Below, in pieces: positions 16,652-25,414 of a stretch of 47,128 nucleotides of DNA. The position numbers and the translations under genes were made by a program. Position 1 is the first letter of the stretch. The number at the start of each line of letters is the position of its first letter. The notes under the pieces were generated by a model. It did no database searches and had not been told where the DNA came from. It worked only from the letters and a program-made list of their open reading frames with translations. The DNA is from Nitrososphaeria archaeon (GTDB taxonomy: Archaea > Thermoproteota > Nitrososphaeria > Nitrososphaerales > Nitrosopumilaceae): assembly GCA_010028495.1 (NCBI GenBank), contig RHCX01000003.1, forward strand, positions 1 to 47,128, given 5' to 3'.

Positions 16652-16906
16652 TTGTTGGCAAAATCCGATCGCGATTTGGTAAAAAAACGAAAAGCTGACT
16701 ATAACCGAAGCCGCTACAAAAAAGACCCGGCATTCAAGGAGAAAGTAAAAGAATCGTACAGAAAATGGTATGCTAAAAACAAAAAATCCGTAATCGAGAG
16801 AATCTCAAAAAATCGCCAGAAAAACCATTCAGATTATCTGCAATATCAAAAAGAGCACTATCGATATCTGAAATATAGAAGAAAGTATGCTTCAAAAAGT
16901 GGTTAG
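16652..16906 (+). CDS. Small highly basic protein of unknown function
   Basis: An 84-aa plus-strand protein inserted between minus-strand lysine/arginine genes. It is very rich in Lys, Arg and Tyr (for example SRYKKDPAFKEKVKESYRKW and YLKYRRKYASKSG), with repeated [RK]xW/Y-[AK]-K-N patterns. Short segments of this kind occur beside HNH-type nucleases and in nucleic-acid-binding proteins, so RNA or DNA binding is plausible, but I cannot name a family. A TATA-like AAATTTATT at about 16620-16628 lies 26-28 nt upstream of the TTG at 16652, supporting a leaderless start there (a second TTG follows at 16655). It has no predicted membrane segment. Confidence 0.6.
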   Translation: MLAKSDRDLVKKRKADYNRSRYKKDPAFKEKVKESYRKWYAKNKKSVIERISKNRQKNHSDYLQYQKEHYRYLKYRRKYASKSG

Positions 16907-16908
16907 AA

Positions 16909-17766
16909 CTATTTTCTAATTTGAGAAACTGCGAATTTTACCATTTCTTGTGGAATATTTTTCTTGGCAACTCTTGCCAATCCTTTGAATTCAACGGTGT
17001 TATTCACTTCATGGCATACTAGACCACGAGCTTTGTCCTCCATCAGATCAATTCCGAGGATTCCGCCGCCTACAGCTTTTGATGCTTTGAGGCAAATGTC
17101 TTCTACCTCTTTAGTAATCTCGCACAATTCTGGGTCTCCACCTAATGCAATGTTTGTCTTGAAATCTCCTTGAGATTTTCTGTACATTGCAGCTATGACC
17201 TGGTCGCCCACAGTTATTGCGCGTATGTCACGTGGTGGTCTGTCAATCATTTCTTGTAAATAGTAAATTCTGTCATGTGAGCCGTCCTGGATATCGCGCA
17301 TCTCTATGATTGCCTCGGTAGTATCCTTATCTCGCAATGGCATCACACCACGACCCCAACTTCCAATGACTGGTTTTATCACAATTGGATAGCCAACTTT
17401 GTTTATCAAATTCATTGCTTCTTCGGAAGAAAATGCAAAGTATGTCTTTGGTGTAGGAACACCGGCTTTTTTCAACAACAACGATGTGACCATTTTGTTT
17501 CCGCAATTGTCAGCAACTTTGTGGGAATTAATCACTGGAATATCTAAAAATTCTAAACAAGAGGTAAAGTGCAAGCCTCGAAAATAGCTGACACATCTTT
17601 CTAGGACAACGTCGCCAACTTGTACATCGGCGCGTTTGCTTTCTGTGCTTAACTGGGTTATCTTTGCATCCAGCATTATTGTATCGTGACCAAGTGTGTT
17701 TGAGGCATCTTGGAGCATCTTCTCTTCTAGCCTTATTCGGTCAAAGACGATACAAAACTTGGACAA
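16909..17766 (-). CDS. argX: LysW carrier ligase, copy 2 (probable ArgX, glutamate)
   Basis: An ATP-grasp ligase of 285 aa, paralogous to the one at 10970-11815. It shares IVFDRIRLEEKMLQ, GYPIVIKPVIGSWGRGVMPL, RPPRDIRAITVGDQ and the metal-binding GLVCHEVNNTVEF. It begins with TTG directly after the lysW2 stop (TAG-TTG). Its neighbours are lysW2 and argG, so it probably attaches glutamate to LysW for arginine synthesis, while copy 1 handles aminoadipate. That division is inferred from position. The gene converges with the small basic-protein gene, with a 2-nt gap. Confidence 0.87.
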   Translation of the reverse strand: MSKFCIVFDRIRLEEKMLQDASNTLGHDTIMLDAKITQLSTESKRADVQVGDVVLERCVSYFRGLHFTSCLEFLDIPVINSHKVADNCGNKMVTSLLLKKAGVPTPKTYFAFSSEEAMNLINKVGYPIVIKPVIGSWGRGVMPLRDKDTTEAIIEMRDIQDGSHDRIYYLQEMIDRPPRDIRAITVGDQVIAAMYRKSQGDFKTNIALGGDPELCEITKEVEDICLKASKAVGGGILGIDLMEDKARGLVCHEVNNTVEFKGLARVAKKNIPQEMVKFAVSQIRK

Positions 17767-17934
17767 CTATTCTCCCCAGTCTTCGCCTACGCTTTCTGCA
17801 GGTTTCAGTGATACGTTTGAGCCGCTTTTAGTTGCGATTTCAAAGTCTGCGCCACATTCTGGGCAAGAGACTATCTCTCCAACTGCTGCATCATCCGGGA
17901 TGTTGATTCCTGCGTCACATTCTAAACAATTCAT
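17767..17934 (-). CDS. lysW: LysW amino-group carrier protein, copy 2, with normal Glu C-terminus
   Basis: A 55-aa carrier with zinc-binding CLEC (3-6) and CPEC (24-27) pairs. It ends EDWGE, so the terminal Glu gamma-carboxylate needed to bond the substrate is present. The ATG at 17934 is preceded by AGGTGA, matching the archaeal anti-Shine-Dalgarno; this site overlaps the argG stop codon, coupling the two genes. It is collinear with copy 1 over its full length, with the same zinc spacing and the shared SVGEDWG end. The pairing argG-lysW2-ligase 2 suggests service in arginine synthesis. Confidence 0.92.
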   Translation of the reverse strand: MNCLECDAGINIPDDAAVGEIVSCPECGADFEIATKSGSNVSLKPAESVGEDWGE

Positions 17935-17945
17935 TACGATCCTTC

Positions 17946-18983
17946 TCACCTCTTGTTTGATAATTTATTAGCTTCTGTTGTTTGCAATCCCCACAATTCC
18001 ACAAATCCTGTTGCCTTTCTTTGATCAAAGGCAGAGCCCTTGCCGTAGGTTGCAATGTCATGACTATACAAAGAGTACTTGGATTTTCTTCCAACTACTC
18101 GGAAGCTTCCTTTGTACAGTTTTAGCTTTACAGTTCCAGTCACTGTTTTTTGGGACTGGTCGATGAACTTGTCCAGATCACGCTTTAGTGGGTCTTGCCA
18201 CAAACCGGAATAGGCAAGCCATGTCCATTCTTGGTCTACTAGACTCTTGAACTTGTTTTGGTGTTTAGTGTGGACCATTTTTTCTAAATCGGAATGTGCT
18301 TCTATCAGGCATAGAGCGGCTGGGGTCTCGTATTCAATTTCTAGATATCTTGCCTTGTCTGGTAGATTCTTTGTTTTTACCCAGATGAATGCATCCTCTG
18401 GCGGTTCATTGTATGGGTCTTCTAGGTTTCCGCCTTCTATGGCTCTGCCCCAAAGGTTTTGATCAATTGAAAATTTCTTTGATACTGAATCGATTGGAAT
18501 TCCGTGCTTGTTTGCAAATTCTAATTCTGTCGTTCTGTCTAGGTTTAGGTCTCTGATTGGCGCAATAATTGGGAGATTGGAACCAGAACCAAATGTTACA
18601 TCAAATCTTACCTGATCGTTTCCTTTGCCTGTGCAGCCATGTGCCAGTGCATCGACTTTTTCTTTCTTTGCAATTTCCAGAACCTTCTGTGCAATTAGTG
18701 GCCTAGCTAGCGAAGTTGCTAAACAGTATTTGTTTTGGTATAGTGCGTTTGCCTTGATTGAAGGATGGATGAAATCCTCGACAAACTCTTTTTTCGCATC
18801 TATATTGTAATGGCGTAGTACACCGAGATTCTTTGCTTTGGCTGCAATTTTTTTCTGGTCGCTTCCCTCACCTACATCTATGGTAACAGTGATGACATCC
18901 ATACGATGTTTTTCTTGTAGGTATTTGATTACAACTGAGGTGTCCAGTCCACCAGAAAAAGCAAGTACTGCCTTTTGTTTCAT
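17946..18983 (-). CDS. argG: Argininosuccinate synthase
   Basis: Joins citrulline and aspartate with ATP in arginine synthesis. The 345-aa protein starts MKQKAVLAFSGGLDTSVVIK with the PP-loop SGGLDTS, and shows AHGCTGKGNDQVRF and GRAIEGGNLEDPYNEPPEDA. The frame is open 53 codons further upstream, but that extension is low-complexity and unlike the family. The ATG at 18983, with a TATA-like GGATAAATG centred near 19012, is the likely leaderless start. It leads the minus-strand operon into lysW2 and ligase 2. The length is somewhat shorter than the roughly 400 aa typical of bacteria. Confidence 0.93.
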   Translation of the reverse strand: MKQKAVLAFSGGLDTSVVIKYLQEKHRMDVITVTIDVGEGSDQKKIAAKAKNLGVLRHYNIDAKKEFVEDFIHPSIKANALYQNKYCLATSLARPLIAQKVLEIAKKEKVDALAHGCTGKGNDQVRFDVTFGSGSNLPIIAPIRDLNLDRTTELEFANKHGIPIDSVSKKFSIDQNLWGRAIEGGNLEDPYNEPPEDAFIWVKTKNLPDKARYLEIEYETPAALCLIEAHSDLEKMVHTKHQNKFKSLVDQEWTWLAYSGLWQDPLKRDLDKFIDQSQKTVTGTVKLKLYKGSFRVVGRKSKYSLYSHDIATYGKGSAFDQRKATGFVELWGLQTTEANKLSNKR

Positions 18984-19121
18984 TAGAGCTTTTCCGTTAA
19001 ATGATTTGCATTTATCCTTTTTGCTGATCGAATTTTGGAATCTCAAAAAATTTTTCATTCTAAGAATTTGGAAAAAATTTCGAGCCACGACATTAGCTAA
19101 AGCTGAAGCTAAATTCCGATC

Positions 19122-19130
19122 AATATTTAA
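19122..19130 (+). promoter_or_regulatory. TATA-like box for the ABC importer operon
   Basis: AATATTTAA centred at about 19126 lies 28 nt upstream of the substrate-binding protein ATG, consistent with a leaderless operon transcript. Confidence 0.5.
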
Positions 19131-19153
19131 CCGAATTTTCATAACGCTGTTTT

Positions 19154-20167
19154 ATGAAAATCCTGCCTTTAGCTGGTGTTGCAGCTTTGGCAGTCATTGT
19201 TATTTTGGTAGTTTTGAGCGTGATTTCGCCTTCAGAATCCGACAAAAACCAGGTCAGAGTGGTGTTTTTTGCAAACATCTCACATGCCGTACCTATTGTG
19301 GGTATAGAAAATGGGTACTTTGCCGATCAGCTTGGCGACACACAAATCAAGACAAGAATTGTCGATAGCGGCCCAGAAGCAATAGAGGCCTTATTTGCAA
19401 ATTCCGCAGACTTGGCGTATGCCGGACCTGCACCCTTTGTCAACGGTTATGTCAAATCTGGCGGCCAAGGAATCAAGATTCTATCTGGCGCGGCGTTCAA
19501 CGGAGCAAGCTTTGTGGTGCAACCAGATTCTGGAATTGTCCAACCATCTGATTTAGCTGGCAAAAAAATCGCGGCTCCGTTTGTTGGAAACACACAGGAC
19601 GTCTCTCTGAGGAATTATCTGACACAAAACGGACTGCAATCGGCAGAAAAAGGAGGCAATGTCATTATCTATAATATTGCAAATGCGGAAATTAATACAA
19701 TATTTGCCAAAAAGGAAATCGACGCTGCCTGGGTTCCAGAGCCTACTGCTACAATGTTAGTTGATAATCTTGGCGGAAAACGGCTGTTCCAAGAACAAGA
19801 TCTTTGGCCGAATAAAAAATTCCCGTCAGTTGTATTGATTGGACGTGCTGACTACATCCAAAAGCATCCGGATATTGTACAAAAATGGCTAGTTGCTAAT
19901 CAGCAAGCAATCAATTGGATTAATCAAAATCCTGATCAGACAGAATCGATTTACATCAAATTCTATAAAATACATACCGGCAAGACACTAAAGCCAAACA
20001 TTGTCCATGATTCGTTTTCCAATATTGTCTATTCTTCGGATATTGATGCCAAATCAATCAAGATTTTTGCCGAGCGTGCGTATTCCTTGGGGTATCTTGG
20101 CAGAAACGGCTACAATCTGGATGACATTTATGCAAAGGCTGCGGAGGCTAGTCCATGGCAAAACTAG
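19154..20167 (+). CDS. ABC importer substrate-binding protein (NMT1/SsuA/TauA-like)
   Basis: A 337-aa extracytoplasmic binding protein. Residues about 5-26 are a hydrophobic signal/anchor (PLAGVAALAVIVILVVLSVI) with no lipobox cysteine. The mature part follows the sulfonate/nitrate/taurine-binding pattern: VFFANISHAVPIVGIENGYFAD, EALFANSADLAYAGPAPFVN, KIAAPFVGNTQDVSLRNYLT and AAWVPEPTATMLV. The ligand is not decidable: alkanesulfonates, taurine, nitrate/bicarbonate and thiamine precursors are all used in the family. The last 13 nt overlap the ATPase gene. It is divergent from argG. Confidence 0.85.
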   Translation: MKILPLAGVAALAVIVILVVLSVISPSESDKNQVRVVFFANISHAVPIVGIENGYFADQLGDTQIKTRIVDSGPEAIEALFANSADLAYAGPAPFVNGYVKSGGQGIKILSGAAFNGASFVVQPDSGIVQPSDLAGKKIAAPFVGNTQDVSLRNYLTQNGLQSAEKGGNVIIYNIANAEINTIFAKKEIDAAWVPEPTATMLVDNLGGKRLFQEQDLWPNKKFPSVVLIGRADYIQKHPDIVQKWLVANQQAINWINQNPDQTESIYIKFYKIHTGKTLKPNIVHDSFSNIVYSSDIDAKSIKIFAERAYSLGYLGRNGYNLDDIYAKAAEASPWQN

Positions 20168-20925
20168 AAGCACAAAATATTGTAAAGTACTTTGAGCATG
20201 ACGGCAAGCCGCTCAAGGCACTTGGCGGAGTAAGCTTTACCGTAGAAGATGGCGACTTTGTATGCTTGGTTGGCCCATCTGGATGCGGCAAGTCCACGTT
20301 TCTGAGAATAGCTGCAGGATTGCAAAAGCCTGACGAAGGCCAAATTCTACTAGATAACAGACCGATTACAAAAACAGGACCTGACAGAATAATGGTATTC
20401 CAAGAAGGTGCACTGTTTCCGTGGTTAAAGGTTCGCGACAATGTTGAATTTGGATTAAAGATTGCAGGAATTCCTGAATCTGAAAGGCGAGAGATATCTG
20501 ACAGATATCTGGACATGATGCAGCTATCAAAATTTGCCAATTCGTATACGTATCAGCTGTCTACTGGAATGAGACAAAGAGTTGCAATAGCTCGAGCACT
20601 TGTAATGGATCCTGAGATTTTACTAATGGATGAGCCGTTTGCTGCTTTGGATGCGCAGACTAGGGATTTGTTATTGGTAGAAATGCAAATGATCTGGCAG
20701 AAAACAAAAAAGACCATAATATTTGTCACACATAGTATAGCAGAATCTACTATTTTGGGTAACAAGGTTGTAGTGTTTACTCATCGACCGTCAACTATTA
20801 AAAAAATAATTCCTATTGATCACAAACGACCAAGATTGGTGGATGACGAAGCTCTGATTCCGTACCAAAAAGAGATCTCGGCATTGTTGCGACCTGAGGT
20901 CAAGGCAACGGAGGAAACATCATGA
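20155..20925 (+). CDS. ABC importer ATPase (SsuB/TauB/NrtD-like)
   Basis: A 256-aa cytoplasmic nucleotide-binding subunit. It shows Walker A GPSGCGKST at about 38-46, a Q-loop in VFQEGALFPWLKV, the signature LSTGMRQRVAIARAL, Walker B ILLMDEPFAALD and the switch histidine in VTHSIAES. FPW after the Q-loop is frequent in the sulfonate/taurine/nitrate subgroup. It overlaps the binding protein by 13 nt and the permease by 4 nt, a tightly coupled operon. The signature reads LSTGM rather than LSGGQ, as is common in this subgroup. Confidence 0.93.
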   Translation: MAKLEAQNIVKYFEHDGKPLKALGGVSFTVEDGDFVCLVGPSGCGKSTFLRIAAGLQKPDEGQILLDNRPITKTGPDRIMVFQEGALFPWLKVRDNVEFGLKIAGIPESERREISDRYLDMMQLSKFANSYTYQLSTGMRQRVAIARALVMDPEILLMDEPFAALDAQTRDLLLVEMQMIWQKTKKTIIFVTHSIAESTILGNKVVVFTHRPSTIKKIIPIDHKRPRLVDDEALIPYQKEISALLRPEVKATEETS

Positions 20926-21680
20926 AGATAAATTCTATCGGCAAAAAAATTGCATTCTACGTGGGTATTGTGGCGGTATGGCAGATACTGTCGTCTGCAA
21001 ATATTTGGCCAAATAGCGTCTTTCCCAGTCCATATGATGTGGGGCAGGACTTGTGGTTTGGAGCTATTGATGGCACATTGTGGATTGGTATTGGTACTAG
21101 TCTTTGGAGGCTGGCAGCTGGCTTTACAATTGCAGCTATAGGTGGTATTGCGCTTGGAATACTGATGGCACGAGTTAAGACGGTAAATGAAACCATTGGC
21201 TCTATTGTACTGGGATTGCAGTCTATACCTTCTGTTGCATGGGCTCCATTGGCCATAGTCTGGTTTGGATTGACTGATGCAGGAATTATTTTTGTTACCG
21301 TGGCAGGAGCTCTGTTTGCGGTTACTATCAATACTTACACTGGCGTCAAGAGCATCAATCCTGACTTTATTGCAGCTGCTCAGAACATGGGTGCCAAAGG
21401 CGAGCAGCTTGTGACCAAGGTCTTAATTCCAGCTGCGTTTCCATATCTGATCACTGGATTCAAACAAGGTTGGGCATTTGGATGGCGTGGTGTTATTGGT
21501 GCGGAACTGTTGTTTTCATTTTTGGGTCTTGGATTCTTGCTAAATGTTGGACGACAGCTGTCTGATGTATCTCAGGTGATTTCTATGATGCTAGTTATTA
21601 TGATAATTGGAATTGTCATTGACGGTCTTATCTTTAAGAGATTAGAGGATAAGGTAATGGCTAGATGGGGATTAAGATAA
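20922..21680 (+). CDS. ABC importer permease (SsuC/TauC/NrtB-like)
   Basis: A 252-aa membrane protein with about six helices. The ABC-coupling EAA loop reads AAAQNMGAKGEQLVTKVLIPAA. Other segments such as GLQSIPSVAWAPLAIVWFGL and GAELLFSFLGLGFLLNVG are typical of sulfonate/nitrate permeases. Translation is coupled to the ATPase through ATGA. Together with the two preceding genes it forms a complete importer. Confidence 0.92.
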   Translation: MKINSIGKKIAFYVGIVAVWQILSSANIWPNSVFPSPYDVGQDLWFGAIDGTLWIGIGTSLWRLAAGFTIAAIGGIALGILMARVKTVNETIGSIVLGLQSIPSVAWAPLAIVWFGLTDAGIIFVTVAGALFAVTINTYTGVKSINPDFIAAAQNMGAKGEQLVTKVLIPAAFPYLITGFKQGWAFGWRGVIGAELLFSFLGLGFLLNVGRQLSDVSQVISMMLVIMIIGIVIDGLIFKRLEDKVMARWGLR

Positions 21681-21706
21681 TTAATTTTAGAATATATCAA
21701 TAGTGA

Positions 21707-22798
21707 TTATTTCTTAATCTTCAATGACACCAAAAATGCAATAATGCAAATCCCAACGGCAAAATACATCACAGCAGATTCCTTGTACCAAAATGCAATG
21801 CTTCCGGCAACTACAGGACCTATCACATTTGCAATGGATATAGTAGAATTGAACACGCCAGTAGAAGTCGACTTTGGATTGTTCTCCATTAGATGAATGC
21901 TTCCACCAATGTACAAAAACGCCCAAGTAATTCCAACCAAAGCCATGCAGGGAATCGCCATCCACCAGCTATTCATTACAGCCATTCCTGCGAATACAAA
22001 TACGGTCAGACCAATACCGATTTTGAATTTTGTAACGTCTTTCATTGTTATCTTGCCTGCCATCAGATTCATCAAGACAAAGGCAGATGCGGTATTGGCA
22101 ATGTACACAATAGACACCTCATACAACTTTGCGCCAAATACCTGAGTCAGCACCAATGGCAAAATAGTCCAAACCGAAGTAGCCCCAATATGCCGTAACA
22201 AAAGAGACAAAAACAGATACTTGTTTCGTATAATGACTTTTTTCGTGGCGCCTGATTCTACTTCTTTCTGCATGGTATAATGCGGTAACCTAAAAGAAAA
22301 TGCAAGGCCTACCAAAAACAAGCCCGCACTAATCAGAAATATTGTTTTTTCGTTATTTGCAATACCGGCAGCTACAATTCCTGCCATCCATCCTAGGGCA
22401 TGAAATGATATCACGGATGCGACCTTGGACTTGTCCTTGCCTGATTCATAGGTATACGCAAGCATTGCAGGAACCATCATGCCAGATGCAACACCTGCTC
22501 CCAGTCTGACCAAAAGCAGGTAAAATGAATTGTCCGCGATGTAATGCAGGCCAAACATCACTGCACAGCTGACAAATCCTATTCGGATAAACGTCAGACG
22601 AACTCCTTTGGCATCCGATATTCTGCCAAAGTACAGACTGGACAAAATCTGTGCCAAAAAGAATGAAGCAATCGTCAAGCCAACTTCAAAGATATTGCTA
22701 GTCAATGACTGAGCCAAAATGGGCATGAAAACGTACACTATAGAAACCCCAGAATGCTGGAAAAATGTCGCACCACGTAGTAAGTTGTTTATCTGCAT
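21707..22798 (-). CDS. Major facilitator superfamily transporter
   Basis: A 363-aa membrane protein of 11-12 helices. The motif-A-like loop after helix 2 reads YFGRISDAKGVRL, and GAGVASGMMVPAMLAYTYES in helix 5 resembles drug/metabolite exporters. The substrate is unknown. Its end converges on the ABC permease gene, leaving 26 nt. A TATA-like AATTAATC on the minus strand near 22825 supports a leaderless start at the ATG at 22798. It is not clearly linked functionally to the ABC importer. Confidence 0.82.
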   Translation of the reverse strand: MQINNLLRGATFFQHSGVSIVYVFMPILAQSLTSNIFEVGLTIASFFLAQILSSLYFGRISDAKGVRLTFIRIGFVSCAVMFGLHYIADNSFYLLLVRLGAGVASGMMVPAMLAYTYESGKDKSKVASVISFHALGWMAGIVAAGIANNEKTIFLISAGLFLVGLAFSFRLPHYTMQKEVESGATKKVIIRNKYLFLSLLLRHIGATSVWTILPLVLTQVFGAKLYEVSIVYIANTASAFVLMNLMAGKITMKDVTKFKIGIGLTVFVFAGMAVMNSWWMAIPCMALVGITWAFLYIGGSIHLMENNPKSTSTGVFNSTISIANVIGPVVAGSIAFWYKESAVMYFAVGICIIAFLVSLKIKK

Positions 22799-22841
22799 GA
22801 AACGCTTGGATTCAAAATCTGATTAATTTAATTCAAAGTGA

Positions 22842-25331
22842 CTAGGTCACAAAATATTCCGCATCTGGATGATGCACAACTATAGCTGCAGTGGACTGTT
22901 CTGGTATGATTTGGCCCGCTTCTGTAAGTGTCATGCCAGATTTTGTAGGATCTATTAGCTTCCATACCAAATGGTGCTGTGAAACATCTGGGCAGCTTGG
23001 ATAACCCCATGAATATCTAAGGCCTTTCTTGCCTATTTTCAACTCTTGGCGTATTTTTTCATTAATCATTTCAGCCATTGCTTCTGCAGTTTCCACTGCC
23101 AAGCCGTGTAGATAGTAAGCATCAGTGTATCTGTCCTCTTTGTTCCATTTGTCGATTATTTCCTGGACTTTATTTCCTACTGTAACAGACTGGAATGCAA
23201 CAATATCATTTTGGCCAAAATAATCGGACAGGCAAAGATGCTTGCTCTGCGAAGACCTTGGAAAATCAAACTCTACTTGGCCGTTTGGACCATCGACTAA
23301 CAGTTTTCTGTCTTTACCGTGACATGTGAAATAACCATAGACTGCCCTTGGCTCAAAGAGTTTCTCATCAATTACCTTTTTCTTCCATTCTTCGAATAAT
23401 TTTTCGCCTTCAATATCCGCATTTTCAAGGCCACGTCCTCGAAGACCCCATGACAACACAAAGAGCGATTTTTTGGACAAATGTTTCCATATTTCTTGCA
23501 GATCAAAATCCTTTGGCTCTAGTCGTATCGACTTGTTCAGTATTGGTGCAACTGGCGGCGTGACCGGCTTTACATCGGATCGTGGCAGCTCGTCCTGTGA
23601 TTTTTCAATTTTAGTCTCCTTCCAAGACTCTACTTTGGATTTCCAATCTTGGATAAACTGGGTTTTCTCAGATGATACAAGTCTATCCATTGTCTTTAGG
23701 CCATCAAACATTGTCTTGCAGTAAAACACGCCGTGTGGATAAATGGAGCCCTCCTTTGCAATTCGATTAATGTAATTAGAGTTGATTGCAGCACCGCCAC
23801 ACAACACAGGAATTTCTATCTTGTTTTCTCGTGCAAATTCCACAAAGACCTGCATCTGCTTTGATGTAGATACTAGTAATGCAGACAAGCCAATCGCATT
23901 TGGCTTTACCTCGTTGATTTTCTCTACAAACTTTTGCAGAGGAACTTGTTTTCCAAGATCGTAAACGGTATAGCCGTTATTTTCAAATATTGTCTTGACC
24001 AAGTTTTTGCCAATATCGTGCACATCCCCGTATACAGTGCCAAGTACCAGCTTGCCCTTACTCGTGCCCTCTTCCTTTAGCAGATATTTTTCTAATTCAA
24101 CAACTGATGCCTTCATACATTCGGCAGATTTGAGAACAAACGGCAAAATCAGCTCACCCGCGCCAAACTTGTCACCGACTTCCTTCATTGCTGGTAGCAG
24201 ATCGTCGTTTAGCGTGGCAATTGCAGCATCATGAGTTGTCTCTTTTGGAGCATTGATGACTAGCTTGCCGTCTTTTTCAGACACAATGTTTTTCTGGTTT
24301 ATTTTCTCAGCTATGGCAGATACTACATCATTTTCAATTCCCTCCTTGAGTCTATTCACAATTCTAAAATTGGCACGTTTTCCAGCAGGCCAGCTTGGGT
24401 CAACTTCGACTTTCTTAGTGCTAGTAACCTGTGCGCCAAACTTTTCAAAATGAGCAATCACTTCTGCCAAAGCATTTGGGTGCGTATTGAATATCAAATC
24501 CTCTACTATTTTGCGCTCATGAGAATCAATTTCCGTGTAAGGCACTATCTCCTTGGCATTTACTATGGCAGAGTCAAGGCCTGCTTTGACAGCATGATAC
24601 AAAAATACTGAATTTAGAATCTTGCGAGCAGCTGGAGCAAGACCGAACGAAATGTTGCTTAGACCTAGCGTGGTAAATGCATTTGGAAATCTCTTCTTAA
24701 CTAGTCTAATTCCTTCTAGTGTATTCTTACCTGCATCCAAAAATTCTGACTCACCCGTTGCCAGTGTAAATGTCAGAACATCAAAGACATACTGGTCTTC
24801 GCGCAAGCCATATTTTTTTCCAGTCTCATACAATAATTCTGCAGTCTCTACTTTTTCTTGCGGAGTCTTTGCCATGCCTTTTGGGCCAATGCAAAGCGCA
24901 ATTGCAGGCAAACCATATTTTGCCATGATTGGTGCAAGCTTGTGAAATCGAGAGCCATCACCTTCAAGATTAATCGAGTTTATCATTGGCTTGCCAGGGA
25001 TTTGATCAACTGATGATTCTATTACACTAGGATCAGTAGAATCAATCACTAATGGGGCATCTATTTCTAAAGATAATCTCTTTACCAATTTTTTCATAAA
25101 GTCTAATTCGTCAGCTCTTTCAGTAGTTGCAACGCAGACATCAATACAATGCGCGCCGTCTTCTACTTGGTTTCGAGCCAAGTCAATCAAGCCATCAAAG
25201 TCATCTGACAACACCATCTGCTTTGCCTTTTTGGAGCCCTGCGTGTTCAACCTCTCGCCGATTATCATTGGCGCAGGCTCTTGTCGCAGTTCTACTGCCT
25301 TTAGTGCGGAGCTAACCCTTGGCGTTTTCAT
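22842..25331 (-). CDS. metH: Cobalamin-dependent methionine synthase lacking the homocysteine domain
   Basis: About 829 aa carrying three of the four MetH modules. The pterin/methyltetrahydrofolate-binding domain is at about 15-290 (IIGERLNTQGSKKAKQMVL). The B12-binding domain is near 390-560, with the cobalt-ligand motif in YGDVHDIGKNLV at about 437. The SAM-binding reactivation domain is at about 620-829 (LRYSWGYPSCPDVSQHHL at about 773). The homocysteine-binding module is encoded separately at 26777-27727. The frame is open from 25364, but the TATA-like box at 25351-25359 predicts RNA starting near 25329, so the ATG at 25331 (MKTPRVSSALKAV) is preferred over 25346. The gene implies a supply of cobalamin. 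Confidence 0.93.
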   Translation of the reverse strand: MKTPRVSSALKAVELRQEPAPMIIGERLNTQGSKKAKQMVLSDDFDGLIDLARNQVEDGAHCIDVCVATTERADELDFMKKLVKRLSLEIDAPLVIDSTDPSVIESSVDQIPGKPMINSINLEGDGSRFHKLAPIMAKYGLPAIALCIGPKGMAKTPQEKVETAELLYETGKKYGLREDQYVFDVLTFTLATGESEFLDAGKNTLEGIRLVKKRFPNAFTTLGLSNISFGLAPAARKILNSVFLYHAVKAGLDSAIVNAKEIVPYTEIDSHERKIVEDLIFNTHPNALAEVIAHFEKFGAQVTSTKKVEVDPSWPAGKRANFRIVNRLKEGIENDVVSAIAEKINQKNIVSEKDGKLVINAPKETTHDAAIATLNDDLLPAMKEVGDKFGAGELILPFVLKSAECMKASVVELEKYLLKEEGTSKGKLVLGTVYGDVHDIGKNLVKTIFENNGYTVYDLGKQVPLQKFVEKINEVKPNAIGLSALLVSTSKQMQVFVEFARENKIEIPVLCGGAAINSNYINRIAKEGSIYPHGVFYCKTMFDGLKTMDRLVSSEKTQFIQDWKSKVESWKETKIEKSQDELPRSDVKPVTPPVAPILNKSIRLEPKDFDLQEIWKHLSKKSLFVLSWGLRGRGLENADIEGEKLFEEWKKKVIDEKLFEPRAVYGYFTCHGKDRKLLVDGPNGQVEFDFPRSSQSKHLCLSDYFGQNDIVAFQSVTVGNKVQEIIDKWNKEDRYTDAYYLHGLAVETAEAMAEMINEKIRQELKIGKKGLRYSWGYPSCPDVSQHHLVWKLIDPTKSGMTLTEAGQIIPEQSTAAIVVHHPDAEYFVT

Positions 25332-25350
25332 CGTATGTTGTGGCATTTTG

Positions 25351-25359
25351 TAAATATAT
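25351..25359 (-). promoter_or_regulatory. TATA-like box for metH
   Basis: The minus strand reads ATATATTTA, centred at 25355, only 9 nt before the ATG at 25346 but about 24-26 nt before the ATG at 25331. This spacing selects the shorter MetH. Confidence 0.55.
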
Positions 25360-25414
25360 GACACTTTTTCTATTTTTGACCCTCTGATTAGGCGTGTTTT
25401 TCAATATGTAGACT

